The notes beneath the pieces were generated by a model. That model saw only the letters and a list, made by a program, of their open reading frames with translations, was not told the origin of the DNA and did not search any database. Both the position numbers and the translations under genes were made by a program. A stretch of DNA of 64,000 bases from Allolobophora icterica (Eukaryota; Annelida; Clitellata; Crassiclitellata; Lumbricidae), in the NCBI GenBank assembly GCA_963556255.1, contig OY744613.1, positions 40,581,409 to 40,645,408 of the forward strand, written 5' to 3'. Shown one piece after another: positions 35,931 to 49,380 of the stretch; positions within the stretch are counted from its first letter, which is position 1, and each line of letters starts with the position of its first letter.

Positions 35931-38900
35931 CTAAGAGAAAGACAATATTTTTTGTTATCAACTACTACGTTTAAGTTTCACTTTTAAAAAATAATTCCAA
36001 ACTTCAAGTAATGTCCGTATTGGAAGTGAAATGTGATAGGTCAGTGGTTCTTAACCGGTGTGTCGCGACACACTAGTGTGTCGCGAATCGACCGGCAGTG
36101 TGTCGCGTAAACCTGGTGTGTCGCTGGTGTGTCGCGAAAAATTGGTGTGTCGCGAATTCTCACAGCCTACGTCCATCATTTCTACATTACACTTACTTAC
36201 TTGAAGCTTAGCGAACGTAGGCTGTGAGAATTCCTAACAATCCATTTATAATATCTATTCTATTATATCGTAATCTAAGGCGGCCATGATGTTTATCTTA
36301 TACACTATAGACCCCTACACGTTTGCGATGGCGCCGATGTTAACTTTTACCCGTTACTGCAACATTCGAAATGGATAAATTGATCAGTATGAAGCGATGA
36401 TTTTGCGAATCTTCTAATGGTCATGCGAAATCAAATTTTGGTAGCAATGAGACGGGTTCTAGCGCCAACAATAGTGAATACGCAAACAATGATGCTGCAT
36501 CTGCTAGTTTTAGTAAACCAATCAAGAAAAACATGAAAAAGAAGAAATCTAGAAAGTTATGTACAAGCAATCCTCAAGAACTCAGTTCTGAGCTAAGACA
36601 TACAAAGTAGAACATTGCAAAACACTGGAGAGATGGGCGTCCGGAGTAGGGCAAGGGCGCATTTGCCCCCGAATTTTGCAAATAGGCCTATGTTACAAAA
36701 ATAAAATCTTTTTATTACTATGATTATTATAACAGTCCCAACACGATTTTAAATGCAAAAAACCTCTTAATTATTTAGGTAAGTCCCTGATCGTTATTTA
36801 TTTTTAAAGTTGTCACGTGTTCTATGTTCATGAATATGCAAACACGTCACTTTGCTCCCCTACAAAATTTTGTGCCATCTAAAAAATTTGGTCCTCTGTA
36901 AAAATTCCTGCGGACGCCCATGCTGGCGAGCAATCAAAGAGTTGGTTTCATTTCATAGTTCCTACTTATCTGAGCAAGGTTTTCTCGGATGAAAAAAAAA
37001 GGAATAAACTGATCAGAAGATCTCTCTCAGCCTGCTTACGTGAAAACTTACACTTACAAAAACTGTGGATCCTCATTTTCAAATGATCCACAAAAAATCC
37101 AGGACCAAAATCTCAGTAACTGCATGCTACTAAGTTAACGTAGAAACTGGAAAGGATTCAATATGAACATTTTCATTCATTAAAAATGTTAACAATTTAA
37201 AATGTTAAATAGATAACTAGTTTAACTTTAACATTTTTAACTATGTTCACATACGATTGCATGGTGTGTCGCCAAATTTGGGGGCAAGTTTAGGTGTGTC
37301 GCGTGCCAAAAAAGGTTAAGAACCACTGTGATAGGTGACTAAAATGACGTTTACATTTGTAAACATCTTATTTGGAATTGGTATACTTGACACAAAAGGA
37401 CTATTTACTAAGACGTATTTTAAAAGTACTTTGATAAAAGTCCACCAGTATACCAATTTTAGAAATTGTAATAAAGCGAATTCGACCTTTCACCCACAAT
37501 TTATTTTTCTCGCCAATTATTTCAAAAATATTTATATACATTACTAATATTAATATTAGCTAGGCCTACATTGATTATTTAGGAAGTAGCAAAATTTTTT
37601 AGACTTTTAACAGAATTTAACTTATTGCCACGTTTCATTACGTGCAATTAAAATACTATAAATAGTTTACGGCTGAAACAGAGGACAAGTATTTAGATTG
37701 AGGAGTATCGCTATTGCTATTCTATCTTGCAGTATTCAATATTCATTCTGAAGCCGCTAAGTTTTAACCAAAATATTGCAAAATTACTTCATCTATAGAC
37801 AGTATTTAACATCCGGTGTTGGCGAACGCAATGAATGAGCAAGCTATTTTACAATTTAAATTATTCATGTAACAACTTTTTTCCTGCAAAATCGGTTATG
37901 GAGACATACATATTACTTGCCAATTGCTTTCTTGAACTGATCTATGTCTATGTCGATATTGTGTCGTCGAATACTTTCAGGTCTTGTGCCAGGTGTTGAC
38001 TGTGGAGTCTTGGCTAGACACGAAAGCAGCTTCGCAAAGTCGTGGTGCTCATCCAGAGACCGGAGATTTTCAAAAGCGATTTGCGATCGACTCCAAATCC
38101 AAGTCACAGCTTGTCTGTCCGAAAAAGAGTTAAGAATTTCCACCTGATCATCGTTCAGGCGACACATTAATTCATGTAACTCATCCGGTCTAGGTTTGCT
38201 TTTATTTATAAAGTCATTGAGTTCTTGGACTAATTGTTGTACAAGTTGCTCCTGCTTTGCCCTTTTTTTGGGTACAATCTTTGCCTTTATGACAACTATA
38301 CGGAAAGAAAACACTGCATACAGAAAAAATTGCGAAATAAATTTTCATAATAAATTATTCAGAAAACAGTGTTTTAAAATTGTAGCTTATAATTTATTAT
38401 GCATGAAAAAACCTTTGGCCATCGTTGCATGGAGCAAAAACAGAAGCTTACCTGCACCGCGTTTGATTCACTTGTCCTAACTCACTCAAGAGATTCAGGA
38501 AGTCTTTTGAGATAATCAGCATGTTTCATTATACTATTTTTAATTTGCTTAGAGAAAAAATTCTCTCTTTACGAAATCCTTCATGAATTGCTTTTTAATC
38601 TACTTCATTGATTCACTCAATTATCACTAAATTGGAGTGTTAATTTTAGGGTATATATCAACAGGAAAGCCACATATAACCAAGATTATGACGATAGTAG
38701 AAAAGACAGCCTCAGACTCTACTATTGCTACCTATGGAAACTCTACAGCGTAATAGAGTCATAGAAATGGAACTAAAAACAAGGGTCATTGAAAATTAGA
38801 CAGTCGCCAAAGTCATAAATATTGAAGGGTAACCGCTTAAACAGCTCGGTCGTCTATATCCCAATGTTAAGAACAACAGCAGCTGACAACATCGAAAGGA

Positions 38901-40404
38901 ACCTCGAATCTGTCGAAACCAAAACTATTTAGTGGAATGGCAAAGATAAGCGAAGTAGAGAAAATTACAAAGGAAAGAAAGGCAAGAATATATCAGACGA
39001 TGATAGATCAGGACGCTGGACAACTAGAACAATGTCAGAAAAGGAATCTTCGCCATTTAAAAGAAAGAGCTGCATGGTTACTGAAAATTGCAGAATTCTC
39101 AAGACTAAAAATAGAAAATTTAAAGTACAAAATCCACTATGCGCATAAGCTAAGCCTCTGAAAGTCTGGCAATGTGAAAAGAATGCCCACCGACTGAGTT
39201 ATATTATCGATATAGGATAAAATTTAAGATAGTTATCGTTATATTTCTATGAGAATTGAATGTAGGCCTACATGTCAACTATATTCGATGATCATATAAT
39301 TATTACCGATAGGCCCTACTCTCCAATTAATATAGCCGATATATACATCTATACATTTAGGTCCATTTTCAAAAGATCGCTTATGAAAGTGAAAAAACTG
39401 TGTTATTCTTTATCTCTCAATGTTATTTGATTAGTATGTCATTATTGAAAAACTGTATGAAGTTTTCTACCTCCTCCATTTTGCGCAATTTTTTCAACGG
39501 CATTTTGGTTGGATTTCCGGATACAACGAGTGAAATTTGAGTATCTTGTATTAGTGTTGAAGGATCGCATGATATGTAATAGTTCCACATTGATTTCCTT
39601 GTTATCTCGCTTTGTTTTGCCCATACGATATTTATCTCGGCTGACGAGTCTTGCTTGGACATCAGTGAGACAATCGGCAGATCTCAGCGGACTGATTAGA
39701 ACTGTGGGTTGAATATTCTCCACAAAATAATCTTGGTTAATCCTGTAGACGGCAAATTTGTCAACGTCTCTATGAAACGCTGCAAAAGGAATCCCATTGG
39801 ACAATGAAATTCGTTAAATGTTTCACAACCTGACAACTATATTTTGTATACCCCAAGTATCTCACAAGAAAGTTGATATGTTCTGGACTTCAGCTTTACA
39901 AGCGCCCATGGTCAACATCAAATCGCTTAGGTTAGCATGGCAAAGTTCGGTTCCAGAATGCTAAATAATATTGCATGGGACACTATGTGCAAGGAAATAA
40001 AGAAGATGATGAAAAGTAGGATTTTATTAAATAAAACGGGGTAAACCTTTGGCGACAATTCAGAGCTCATATTTTGACCATGGCTGTCGAAATCATAAGA
40101 AAGAAAAGCTTGGATTCTGTAGTTAGTTTCAAAGCCAAATGGAAAGCCGAAGTGATCATTATCTGTCAAATCATCAGCTTAAAAGTCATGTTAACAATTG
40201 ATACTTGCCGTTTAGATGGTTCCAAATTCTGCGTCTGAACCTTTTCTTTCTGAGTCTTTGAAACCAACAGTAGTCGACTGACGCCATTTTACTGAATAAT
40301 TCTTGTTCCCCAAAACAACTCTGAGACCGATTTTCGATCATCACAAAGCATAAATAAGACTTTTGTAGAATCAGGTCCATGAGCTCAAGTGGAAGTTCAT
40401 TCAT
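35065..40404 (-). CDS. Unit 3 F-box/CARD/X/beta-propeller gene, exons 40209..40404, 39471..39779, 37921..38295, 35065..35930
   Basis: The only copy with all four exons and the stop codon inside the window: 1746 nt, 581 residues. F-box-like residues 1-65, CARD-like 66-168, domain X 169-293, propeller 294-581. Two of its three donors are GC (F-box G|gcaagt, X G|gcaagt), both matching the usual GC-donor context; the exon ends are fixed by equal length with unit 1, where they are GT. Sequence is the most divergent of the array (for example X has KRAKQEQLVQQLVQEL where others have WRNEK). A 1.3-kb hAT-like element sits in the last intron. No secretion signal is evident at the ATG, so a cytosolic protein is expected. 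Confidence 0.78.
36042..37328. mobile_element. hAT-like element, CAGTGGTTCTTAACC ends
   Basis: Perfect 15-bp inverted ends CAGTGGTTCTTAACC and an exact 8-bp duplication TGATAGGT (36034-36041, 37329-37336). Subterminal gtgtgtcgcg motifs repeat at both ends. Near 36370 a plus-strand frame starts MDKLISMKR and stops, like the N terminus of a hAT-type protein. A nested element lies at 36633. Confidence 0.9.
36633..36921. mobile_element. Nested MITE with ATGGGCGTCCG ends
   Basis: The 11-bp inverted ends ATGGGCGTCCG and CGGACGCCCAT bound 289 bp, including gcgcatttgcccccgaattt. A target duplication could not be fixed. Confidence 0.65.
37921..38295 (-). CDS. Unit 3 exon: domain X, GC donor
   Basis: 375 nt, acceptor ccgtatag. 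Reads MCRLNDDQVEILNSFSDRQ, WIWSRSQIAFENLRSLDEHH and HNIDIDIDQFKKAIG. The donor is G|gcaagt; if it is not used, translation ends one codon later at TAA. Confidence 0.75.
38296..39470. other. Unit 3 intron between X and CARD exons
   Basis: About 1.2 kb, longer than in unit 1 (473 bp). A plus-strand 74-codon lysine-rich frame at 38937-39161 is present but has no counterpart in other units. No repeat family was recognised. Confidence 0.5.
39471..39779 (-). CDS. Unit 3 exon: third CARD-like domain
   Basis: 309 nt, acceptor ttttgcag, donor G|gtagaa. Reads FHRDVDKFAVYRINQDYF, VLISPLRSADCLTDVQARL and KSNQNAVEKIAQNGGG. Confidence 0.8.
40209..40404 (-). CDS. Unit 3 exon: F-box-like, GC donor
   Basis: 196 nt, ATG directly after acceptor aaatttcag. 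MNELPLELMDLILQKSYLCF and FSKMASVDYCWFQRLRKKRF. The donor is G|gcaagt. Confidence 0.75.
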
Positions 40405-40592
40405 CTGAAATTTTGTTAAATTCTATATTTTCGAAATACTTTAAGTTTAAGGTAGATTACAAGAACCATGGTAAGTGTTCTATTGCAAGTGCTGAGTAGA
40501 ACATACAAAATCAAACAACGAGCCACCAATTTGATTAAAAAATTTGAACTCGACACACGTGTATTTAGTTGGTCAGAGGCGATGGATTAACG

Positions 40593-40893
40593 CAGCGGTT
40601 CTCAACCTGTGGTCCGCGGCCATCTGCCTGGTGGTCCGCGAGCAAGGCCTACAATTTATATTTTTTACAATTAAAAACATGCAAACAGACAAATTTTGTC
40701 AATTTTTTAATTTTTTTTTCATTTCGATCGCTAGAATCAGCTAGATGACAGCATGAAACTAATAATACGAGGATTTTTGGTAAAAAATTTCTTTTATATT
40801 AATTTGTTTTTGGCACAAGTTTTAGTGGTGGTCCGCGACCGAGACACAAAATTTGTAAGTGGTCCCTGAGTCTCAAAAGGTTGAGAACCGCTG
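40593..40893. mobile_element. 301-bp hAT MITE, CAGCGGTTCTCAACC ends
   Basis: Perfect 15-bp inverted ends CAGCGGTTCTCAACC and an exact 8-bp duplication GATTAACG (40585-40592, 40894-40901). Subterminal gtggtccgcg motifs. Ends and motif match the larger hAT-like elements at 48972 and 59074 in style. Confidence 0.95.
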
Positions 40894-41144
40894 GATTAAC
40901 GGAACCTTTTTAAAGTTGGACCGCGCTCGAACCGTGGCGGAAGTTTTGGCAAAAACCCTTCCACGCACCCTAGCGAGATTCACAGGCTGGTCAAAACCAG
41001 TCGGAGCTGGTTACCGTGGAAGTTGTAGCACGGACAACAATTGATAATCGTCTATTGTGTACTCAATTAATGACCTTGGACCGGAAATTATATTGACGGG
41101 CTTTTGTGTTTAGACGCTGCATGTTGGCGATTTATTGTTATTAT

Positions 41145-41345
41145 TATTCGGGAGGGGGATAGAGTAGTGGTAACACTCATGGCCAGGAGAGCATAAGGTA
41201 CGCGGATCGATTGCCGTAACCTCCCTCTAGGGGGCCCCTTGCATGGCTGCCAAACCGTGTGTGTAATTAAGATCTTGATTCTACTTTCATGTTTCAATGT
41301 AATCTTACTGCGTTTGTCGGTTTGAAATAATAAAGAATATAATTA
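41145..41345 (+). mobile_element. Third SINE-like family with tRNA-like head
   Basis: Head gatagagtagtggtaacact resembles an A box and gcggatcgattgcc a weak B box. The body contains cttgcatggctgccaaaccg and ends tttgaaataataaagaatat with (att)n. Confidence 0.55.
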
Positions 41346-41364
41346 TTATTTTTTATTATTATTG

Positions 41365-41829
41365 GGGTCGTCCATTAATTATGTCAACACAATGGGGAGG
41401 GAGGGGGTTTAAAAAAATTTGACAATTGTTGACAAGGGAAGGGAGGGTGTTCAAGACAAATTGACGTAAACAATAATTTAAGCAGAGATTCGGAAAGTCT
41501 TTATGAGTGATCTATAACTTTTTTGTAAGTAATTTAATCTAACGCGATATTTTCTTCATCTGAAATTATCCTAATTGTTCATTGTTCGAAGATTAATGAG
41601 AAAATGCGCTGAATAATCTCTTAAATGCGAATATCCTGGGTTCTTTTTGAAAATCTACTATTTTAGAGTTTTTTTTCGATGGAAAGATAATTTGTTTCGT
41701 CGAGGGGAGGGTAAAACTTGTTGACATAATTTTATGAGGGGGTCCTTGAATGTTTGACAGTTGTTGACAAGGGTGAGGGAGTGGGTCAAAAACAGCCTAA
41801 AATTTGTTGACATAATTAATGGACGACCC
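41365..41829. mobile_element. 465-bp MITE, GGGTCGTCCATTAATTATGT ends
   Basis: Inverted ends GGGTCGTCCATTAATTATGTcaaca match over 25 bp. Inserted in (ATT)n sequence, so the target duplication is masked. The interior repeats gacaattgttgacaaggg. Confidence 0.85.
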
Positions 41830-42930
<1,101 letters not shown>

Positions 42931-43194
42931 AAAACTATGCAACAGAAAAGAGACTTCCTGTCTTACATCGAGTTGCGCTATGTTGCAAATAATTCCAGGC
43001 TCGTTCGGCTGAGTATGTTAGAAGTCGTTGAACTTGAGAAATTAATATAAAACTTGTTTAATGGACCATTAGTGGGAGGTAGAATACATCAATGGATACT
43101 TGCAGGATTCTTTATTGCTAGGCAAACATCAATATTTTCTAAAAAATTATATTGAATATTATGTTAATCAATAATCAATCCAGTGTCTAGGTTT

Positions 43195-43335
43195 AAATTT
43201 ATGTGTTTATGTATGTATGCATTTTGGAAATTGTTTATACGTATGAACGTAGGTATGCATGTATGCGTATATGTATGCAATGCATTTCCTGTTCATGTAC
43301 GTACGAATATGTATTCGTATGCATTCATATGAGTA
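43195..43335. repeat. TATG-rich low-complexity tract
   Basis: Degenerate gtatgtatgc-type repeats in the unit 3 interval between microexon and F-box exon, matching the repeat tracts at the same relative place in units 1 and 2. Confidence 0.7.
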
Positions 43336-43374
43336 CACGTAGATAACCTTGAAGGGGCTCTGGATAAAATCTCT

Positions 43375-44212
43375 GTAGTGATCCTCCCCCTTAATCCTCC
43401 CCCTTGTCCCTGGCATCGCCAGGGTCTCTGAGGCGGTCTTCCTGGGGGTGACCCTGACCGACTGTATGGGTTTCGGTTCCCATGTCCAGCGGATCTGCAT
43501 TAAGGCTAGTCAGTCCCTCTATGCGATCCTTTGCCTCATTGCACATGGGCTTGTGGTCCAGCGCCTACATGACGTTGTTCGTGCCACTACGCTTGCCCGG
43601 TTACTTTACGCCTCGCCTGCCTGGTGGGGGTTTACAAACGCTGGGCAGAGTTTGCGCCTCCCCATTTTCACCAAAAAAACTCGTCCGGCTTGGGTACCTG
43701 CCTGCTGGTACCAGCTCCTTTGACGCCCTCTGTCAGAGGGTTGATAGCGCTTTCTTCGCTGCTGTTCTGCAGAACCCTGAGCATGTTCTTCATGCCCTAC
43801 TGCCCCTATATAGAGGTGTGCCTATGCGCTCCGTCCCCGCCCGAACAACCGTCAAATCCCCAAAAGTGACGCGCTGGCCAGGAAGAGTTTTATTATCAGA
43901 ATGCTATATTTATAAATTGTTCGCCCTCCCGAAGTTTGGTTGCATTCTAGGTCCCATATTCAGAAAATGGCAACGATTAATTTCTTCCTGTCCGCATTAG
44001 GGACTTTCTGTCTTATTTTTATCTTCACTGCTTTTTAAATTTTATTTCTATTCTAATGTATTTATTTCATTTCCATTGTAGGCCTATTTAACTATCTCTC
44101 ACTTATTTAAATTTGCTGTTTGTTTTCGTGCGCCTTTTTTGTGATTAACCTGTTTGTTAGCCGCAGTGCGTTTGCAGGCGGTATATTAAAGAACATACTT
44201 ACTTTCATAATA
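43375..44212 (+). mobile_element. LINE RT fragment with GCAGTGCGTTTGCAGGCGG end
   Basis: Plus-strand frames read VFLGVTLTDCMGFGSHVQR, LARLLYASPAWWGF and, after frame changes, CQRVDSAFFAAVLQNPEHVL. The 3' end is gttagccgcagtgcgtttgc followed by atacttactt. The same family appears at 2080 and 18311. Confidence 0.8.
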
Positions 44213-44522
44213 ATACTTATAATTTTTGCATGTATTGGATTAATGTGTGTATGCATATAATAATTATTGTATGCATATGTAACATTTTGTAGCGCCTAGT
44301 TTTTACCTTAGAAGTTGAAATGAGGTTTAGGACATTTCCACTGGACATTTCCCCTAGGACTTTTCACCTAAGGTAATTCGACTTCGGTCATATCCCTCCA
44401 AGCGTAATGAACTCAAACACTCAGTGGAAAGTCATTATACGCTGAACAATAATTCACTTAAACTGCATCTTCAGTACTATATAGTATGCGCTTTATAACT
44501 GTTGTAACAAATACGCTACATA

Positions 44523-44951
44523 ATAATTACGGTATTTGTCGGTTTCACGACCACCAAACACACCGAAAGAAAACACCACAACATTAGGTTAACTTTATAT
44601 TTCACGTTATTAAACTAAAAGCGGGATGAACGATTAAAATGTTAATTTAAACTGGAAGCGCGATGAACGATTAAAATGTTAATTAAACTGGAAGCGGGAT
44701 GAACGATTAAAATGTAAATTTAAACTAGATACGGGATGACGATTAAAATGTAAATTAAACTAAATACGGGATGACGATTAAAATGTAAATTAAAATGGAA
44801 GCGGAACGAACGATTAAAATGTAAATTAAACTGGAAGCGGGATGAATGATCAAAATGTTAATTAAACTAGAAGCGGGATGAACGATGAAAATTTGGTGGT
44901 CGTGAAACCGACACGAATTTGGTGGTCGTGAAACCGACAAGTACCATAATT
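44523..44951. mobile_element. Inverted-repeat element carrying a 38-bp minisatellite
   Basis: The ends contain gtcggtttcacgaccaccaa and its complement; the outer aattacggtatttgtcgg / cgacaagtaccataatt also pair. Between them about eight copies of a 36-39-bp unit (gcgggatgaacgattaaaat plus gttaatttaaactggaa) form a minisatellite from 44618 to 44890. Confidence 0.75.
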
Positions 44952-45487
44952 ACTTAACTTTGCAACGTACAAAGTGGAATTGAAGATGAGCTGCCGAGAA
45001 TCAATAACAGTGTTGAGGGATGGAATAGAAAATACGGAGGGCTGTTTCTGCACAGCACCCACACCTCTGGCGCTTGCCAGTAGTTCTAAAGCGATAACAA
45101 AGCCCAAACAACAGTGTTTTTGACCAAACCACTGGTGATCATGCTTTGCATCATTCGAACTAGAACTCCAAGGACTGCAGTCCAAGAAAAAATAACATTG
45201 TTCGTGATGATTTTGAAGAGAGTTTTAAATTGCCTCTCGATTCCTTGTGAGGTATGGCATTTATCAATGTAGCCTACTAGACAAACTTAATTGTTTCTTG
45301 AAGATATCTTACTGTTTGGAAATTTTGAGTTCTACATCATGTCTTGTATTTTGTTCGGGTGAAAGCTACCAGAAGAATTATCTTAGGGTCGAGATGTCCG
45401 GCGCCGAGGAATTTCAGAGAGTAAAAATATTGGGAGGGAAATTGTTCAGGAGGAAATGTCCCGTTCCCGAATAGACACAATGCTTAC

Positions 45488-45508
45488 AGTTATTTCGCGT
45501 GGAATGAC
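45488..45508 (-). CDS. Unit 3 candidate 21-nt microexon
   Basis: Acceptor actcacag and donor gtaagc flank 21 nt that would encode GHSTRNN in phase 1. Sequence similarity to unit 1 fades within about 15 bp on either side, so this is the best evidence that the microexon itself is selected. Confidence 0.45.
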
Positions 45509-46242
45509 CTGTGAGTTCCGATGGTCCTTATCATTTTCCGACACCCGTTCAGCCGCCTCGAACGCTGTAAATAAACACTTGGATTATAATGAGCATCCTC
45601 AGCATCGGCAGCAGCAGTAACAACAACAGCGCCACCACCACTATGGAAATCAATATCGATTTGTTAGATCTGAAGTTGATGGATCAACGACCATCGATTT
45701 GTATCAGCATGCTGCAAAGGACCGAGATTGTAGTTGAAATTGGGCGATAGTCGAGCAAAATTTACTTCTGTGCTATAATCTTTGGTTAGTGTTCATAACA
45801 GAATTACACAATGCAATTCCAAATGGGTTAGAAAAGCATTATCCCACATGTGGGAAGAAACATTATATTTGCGGAAGAGACATGGATACTCGTGATTTCT
45901 AGACGTTGACTTCTTAATACCAGACTAAGACCAAAAAATCTTAGACTGAATATGGGTGATCAAAATGCGACATCAACATGCACATCAAGATAAGTAAAAT
46001 GTAGTAATTTGCCAAACACGAAGCTTTAACCAGATGATCAGACTGCAGAGGAATGGCTGTGAAATTCACAGGATCTGCGTAGCATGTACTAGGCCTATAC
46101 AGATTTTGTAAATGCCTCAAAGAGAGCAAATAATTTAATGTTTAAAATAATCTTTTTCTCGGAGTTAGTTACACACGAAAAACGCTATGCAACTAAAAAT
46201 AATATAATTCTAAAGAATTAAAATCTGTATTTCAAATGTTAC

Positions 46243-46602
46243 CTTTGTAGAAATGTCGGTTTCGATTGAAACTTGAAGCTGTCCACTTAATGTTTACTCT
46301 AACGTTTCCATTTTCCAGAAGCAACCTATTAAATACTGTTTCGACAATATCTTTCATGTCTCCGCTTGCACACATTTCTTGAAGATGATCTACATCTCTT
46401 AATTCCAGACAGTGGAAGTAGAGGACAACACTGTGACCAACACTGGCACCGACCAATCTCAGCTGCACCAGTTCCAAGATCCGACTACTTTCAGGTAAGG
46501 ATCGATGGCCGAGTATGTTAGTAATGTCTGCTACAATTTTCTCTTCTGTCGTATCAACGTCTACTCCCACTGTATCTAGAGTAGCATCTATCTGCACGAG
46601 TA
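46243..46602 (-). CDS. Unit 3 exon: TRADD-N-like domain
   Basis: 360 nt, acceptor ctttacag, donor G|gtaaca. LVQLRLVGASVGHSVVLYF and CLELRDVDHLQEMCASGDM preserve the core seen in units 1 and 2. Confidence 0.75.
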
Positions 46603-48879
46603 CTGTAAAGCAAAAAACAAGTAGGCTACAATATAATTCATGATCCGTGTCCAAACTTATTACTTTGTCATCTTTGCATTTATTATGTGCAAAAGGTGAA
46701 AAATGCAAGTTATTCTGAGCCCTAAGAAAAGTTTTAGCCGAAAATTGTTTGTGGTCTTTTTCCAAGCATCCAGTCGAGAGACAAGAACCATCATTCGTTT
46801 GGACGCGGAGAGCGCTGCAGAATTTCTACCACTGTACAACAGAAATTCTCCGACTTTCTATAACATTACGAATTCCATTATTTAAACGTTAGTGCTGTTA
46901 TAGAAGTTCATCGTATGGCTTAACACCAAGACATGCATACTCTAGTGTAAAACCACTCTAATATAATTTGTACAGCATATGGCAATATTCAATTTCATGC
47001 ACATTATTTCTCGTGAATCGACTTAACATACGATTTTAGTCTACCTAAAGTTGAACTTTGGTTCCATAACTTTCTGAAGAGGTGTTAGGCCTGCAGGGTC
47101 GCACTTGAAACATAGGCATACAAACAAGAAACCGCCAATCACAAATTCTCCCTTTGGCAATCTTCAAATATCTAAGATGATAATAATTCCCTCTCGACTT
47201 TACCCTAACTCTGTTCCCTGACTCTTAACTAACTTCCTTTGGAGAATAATGACCCAAGCGACAATCGATCTCAGTTGTGAAGGTAGTAAGATTTTTTACT
47301 GAGGATTGTATGTTGATCACAACAAGTCATCGTACGTACCTCCGCCTTTCTCAAATATGTGTGCAATGTGGCTTTGGTTGGAAGCATGAAGACACTTGAT
47401 TGTCTGCCAATAGCTGCTTAAACTGCATCTTCTCATTAGTTTAATAAGTTCTTCGTTTTTCTCGTAAGATGTTGGCTTCGACGAAATGAATTCCATCTGT
47501 CTCTTATTGATGACTCCGGTAGAAAACAATCGAGAAAGTAGATCGCATGTGTCCAGGAGATCAACCAAAGATTCTTCGTTTGCATCGATTATTGAGACTT
47601 CTTTCGCACCCAAAGGCCAATCTCCACCAAATTCTTCTTTGTATTCTAAAACCCAAATAGCAACAAAAAATTAACCAGATTTATAATCCGCAAACATAAT
47701 TACTGCAGCGAACAACACAGTTTTAAAATGAGTTTAAAAAAGAGGCATATCAAATGTCACGTATAAAATTGCATTTATTTAGCACCAAGCTTTCAACCTT
47801 CCATACTTGTAATCAGCAAAAACATCATTGGTTGTCTTTTTAAATATGGATTTACAGAAGGGCTGCAAAGTGCTGTGTCTGATACCTGCGGAAATATCCG
47901 TTAGCAATAAGACGTTCTTGACGAAATTTATAGTTCAGAATTACCCGATTTTATCAGCATCGTTGTGTGGAAATTATATGTATCATCAACTTAAATTAAC
48001 AAGTTTTCTAGATGCGCCGTCAGGGTAGGCCTATAGTTTTTGCTCATCAAGCACCATGGTGTGGAAAGTAGGCGAATTATAAGTCATCTTGCGGTAGTTT
48101 GGATTTATAGAATGGTCATAATTTTTACGCCGGTTGCTATACTTAAAAAATATCCGTAAGCATTAGGATGCTGTGCATTCCATCCCGTGATGTTGCCAAT
48201 TTCTGTGGCAATTTATTGTCAAGAATTGCGCGGAACTAAAATAACAAATTAAAGTTTGCAATATTTATAACCATCTAGTAGGCCTAATCGTAATAATACT
48301 CCAAAATTGCAAAACGCATATCTAAAGGTACAGCGCGGGGCCAAACCATTCACGAGCGCTATTAGGGCCCATCAATGCTAAATGCTTAATTGCGAGTTTC
48401 CTGACATTTGCGAACATCAACTGATATTGACATCTTTTCGGTTGTAAACGTTTACAAAATAGGCAATTAATGTTTTAAAGATGTGGGGATAAGAAGAGAA
48501 AGAACTGGAAGATTGACGAAGAAATGATTTAAAAGATGTCAGTTATACACAAAAATAAACTCACCTCCTTTTGCAATCAAATAGTTCGCAAGGTGAGTCT
48601 GCTTTGAATCTCTTAGAACCTCGATCAGTTCTTTGAATTTATTCTTGCATATAATTTGGTCAATTATCATCAAGTTTCTTTTACGATAAGGATGTTGATC
48701 TTTGACCTCATCAATTTCTTCTTCGGACAGAGCATTTCTGGCGCGAAGTTTGCTAAGCAATCCATAGTCTGGATCCATCCGTTCTTTCAAAATGTCTTTG
48801 TACTGATACATAGCAGTGATTTCTTGCACAGAAAGCGTGATTTCTGCCATTTCTCGTTTTGTCCCGTAGTCAGCTAAAC
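46243..48879 (-). CDS. Unit 3 CARD-CARD-TRADD-N block, exons 48565..48879, 47340..47645, 46243..46602
   Basis: All three exons open and equal in length to unit 1. The first can begin at ATG 48850 or extend in phase 1 to acceptor ctggcag (48880-48881), where GLADYGTKREMAEITLSV would be read. The CARD exons differ little from unit 1, but the TRADD-N exon is clearly diverged (IKWTASSFNRNRHFYKG, MCASGDMKDIVETVFNRLL). All donors are GT (gtgagt, gtacgt, gtaaca). Introns are short (about 0.9 and 0.7 kb), so this is the most compact block of the array. Upstream lies a 1.85-kb hAT element, so any 5' exon is further right. Confidence 0.72.
47340..47645 (-). CDS. Unit 3 exon: CARD-like domain A
   Basis: 306 nt, acceptor gggttttag, donor G|gtacgt. 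Nearly identical to unit 1: LVDLLDTCDLLSRLFSTGVI, then HIAHIFEKGGG. Confidence 0.8.
48565..48879 (-). CDS. Unit 3 exon: CARD-like domain B
   Basis: 315 nt from the acceptor, or 286 nt from ATG 48850. Donor G|gtgagt. MDPDYGLLSKLRARNALSEE and HLANYLIAKGG. Confidence 0.75.
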
Positions 48880-49380
48880 CTGCCAGTGACAGTGGTCACA
48901 GAAATTTGTGCTTTAATGAAATGTTCACAGGACCTCTTCGAAAAACGTATGGCCTACACAGATCAGTTCGCTTCTCAAAACAAGCTCTGGGGGTCCGCGA
49001 AGGATATGGCGGGGTCCGCGAGAGCGTTCTGAAAATATTCATTAATGATTAACACTGCATGGTTTTAGCATTAACTGCCTTTGTTTTCATATTCATACAC
49101 TACTTAGAGTATGCCTGTAACTGTATGATCCATACAGGTACGATTGGGTATTTAGTTATTCTTAGTCTAATACAGTGACGAAGTAAGATGCATGGTCAGT
49201 GGTCACGTTACATTTCTAGTCTAATCAAACGTGTGTGTTTTAATAAAATTTAATAAATAATTTCTGCTTATAGACTGTTAATCATTTCTGCACCCAAGGT
49301 AAGCGCGATGTATTTGCAATATGCTGCTCTATTTCCTCATTGTCTCAAATCTGGACTCGTAGAAATTTGTGGAATTCGTC

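Noticed and set aside
35931..35961. A signal peptide at the start of the unit 3 propeller (MITKNIVFLLVMFPIV)
   Set aside because: The hydrophobic stretch is mostly the pyrimidine-rich acceptor read as protein; units 1 and 4 keep the acceptor but not this peptide.
38937..39161. 74-codon plus-strand lysine-rich frame inside a unit 3 intron
   Set aside because: No paralogue, antisense to the gene and unsupported by any motif.
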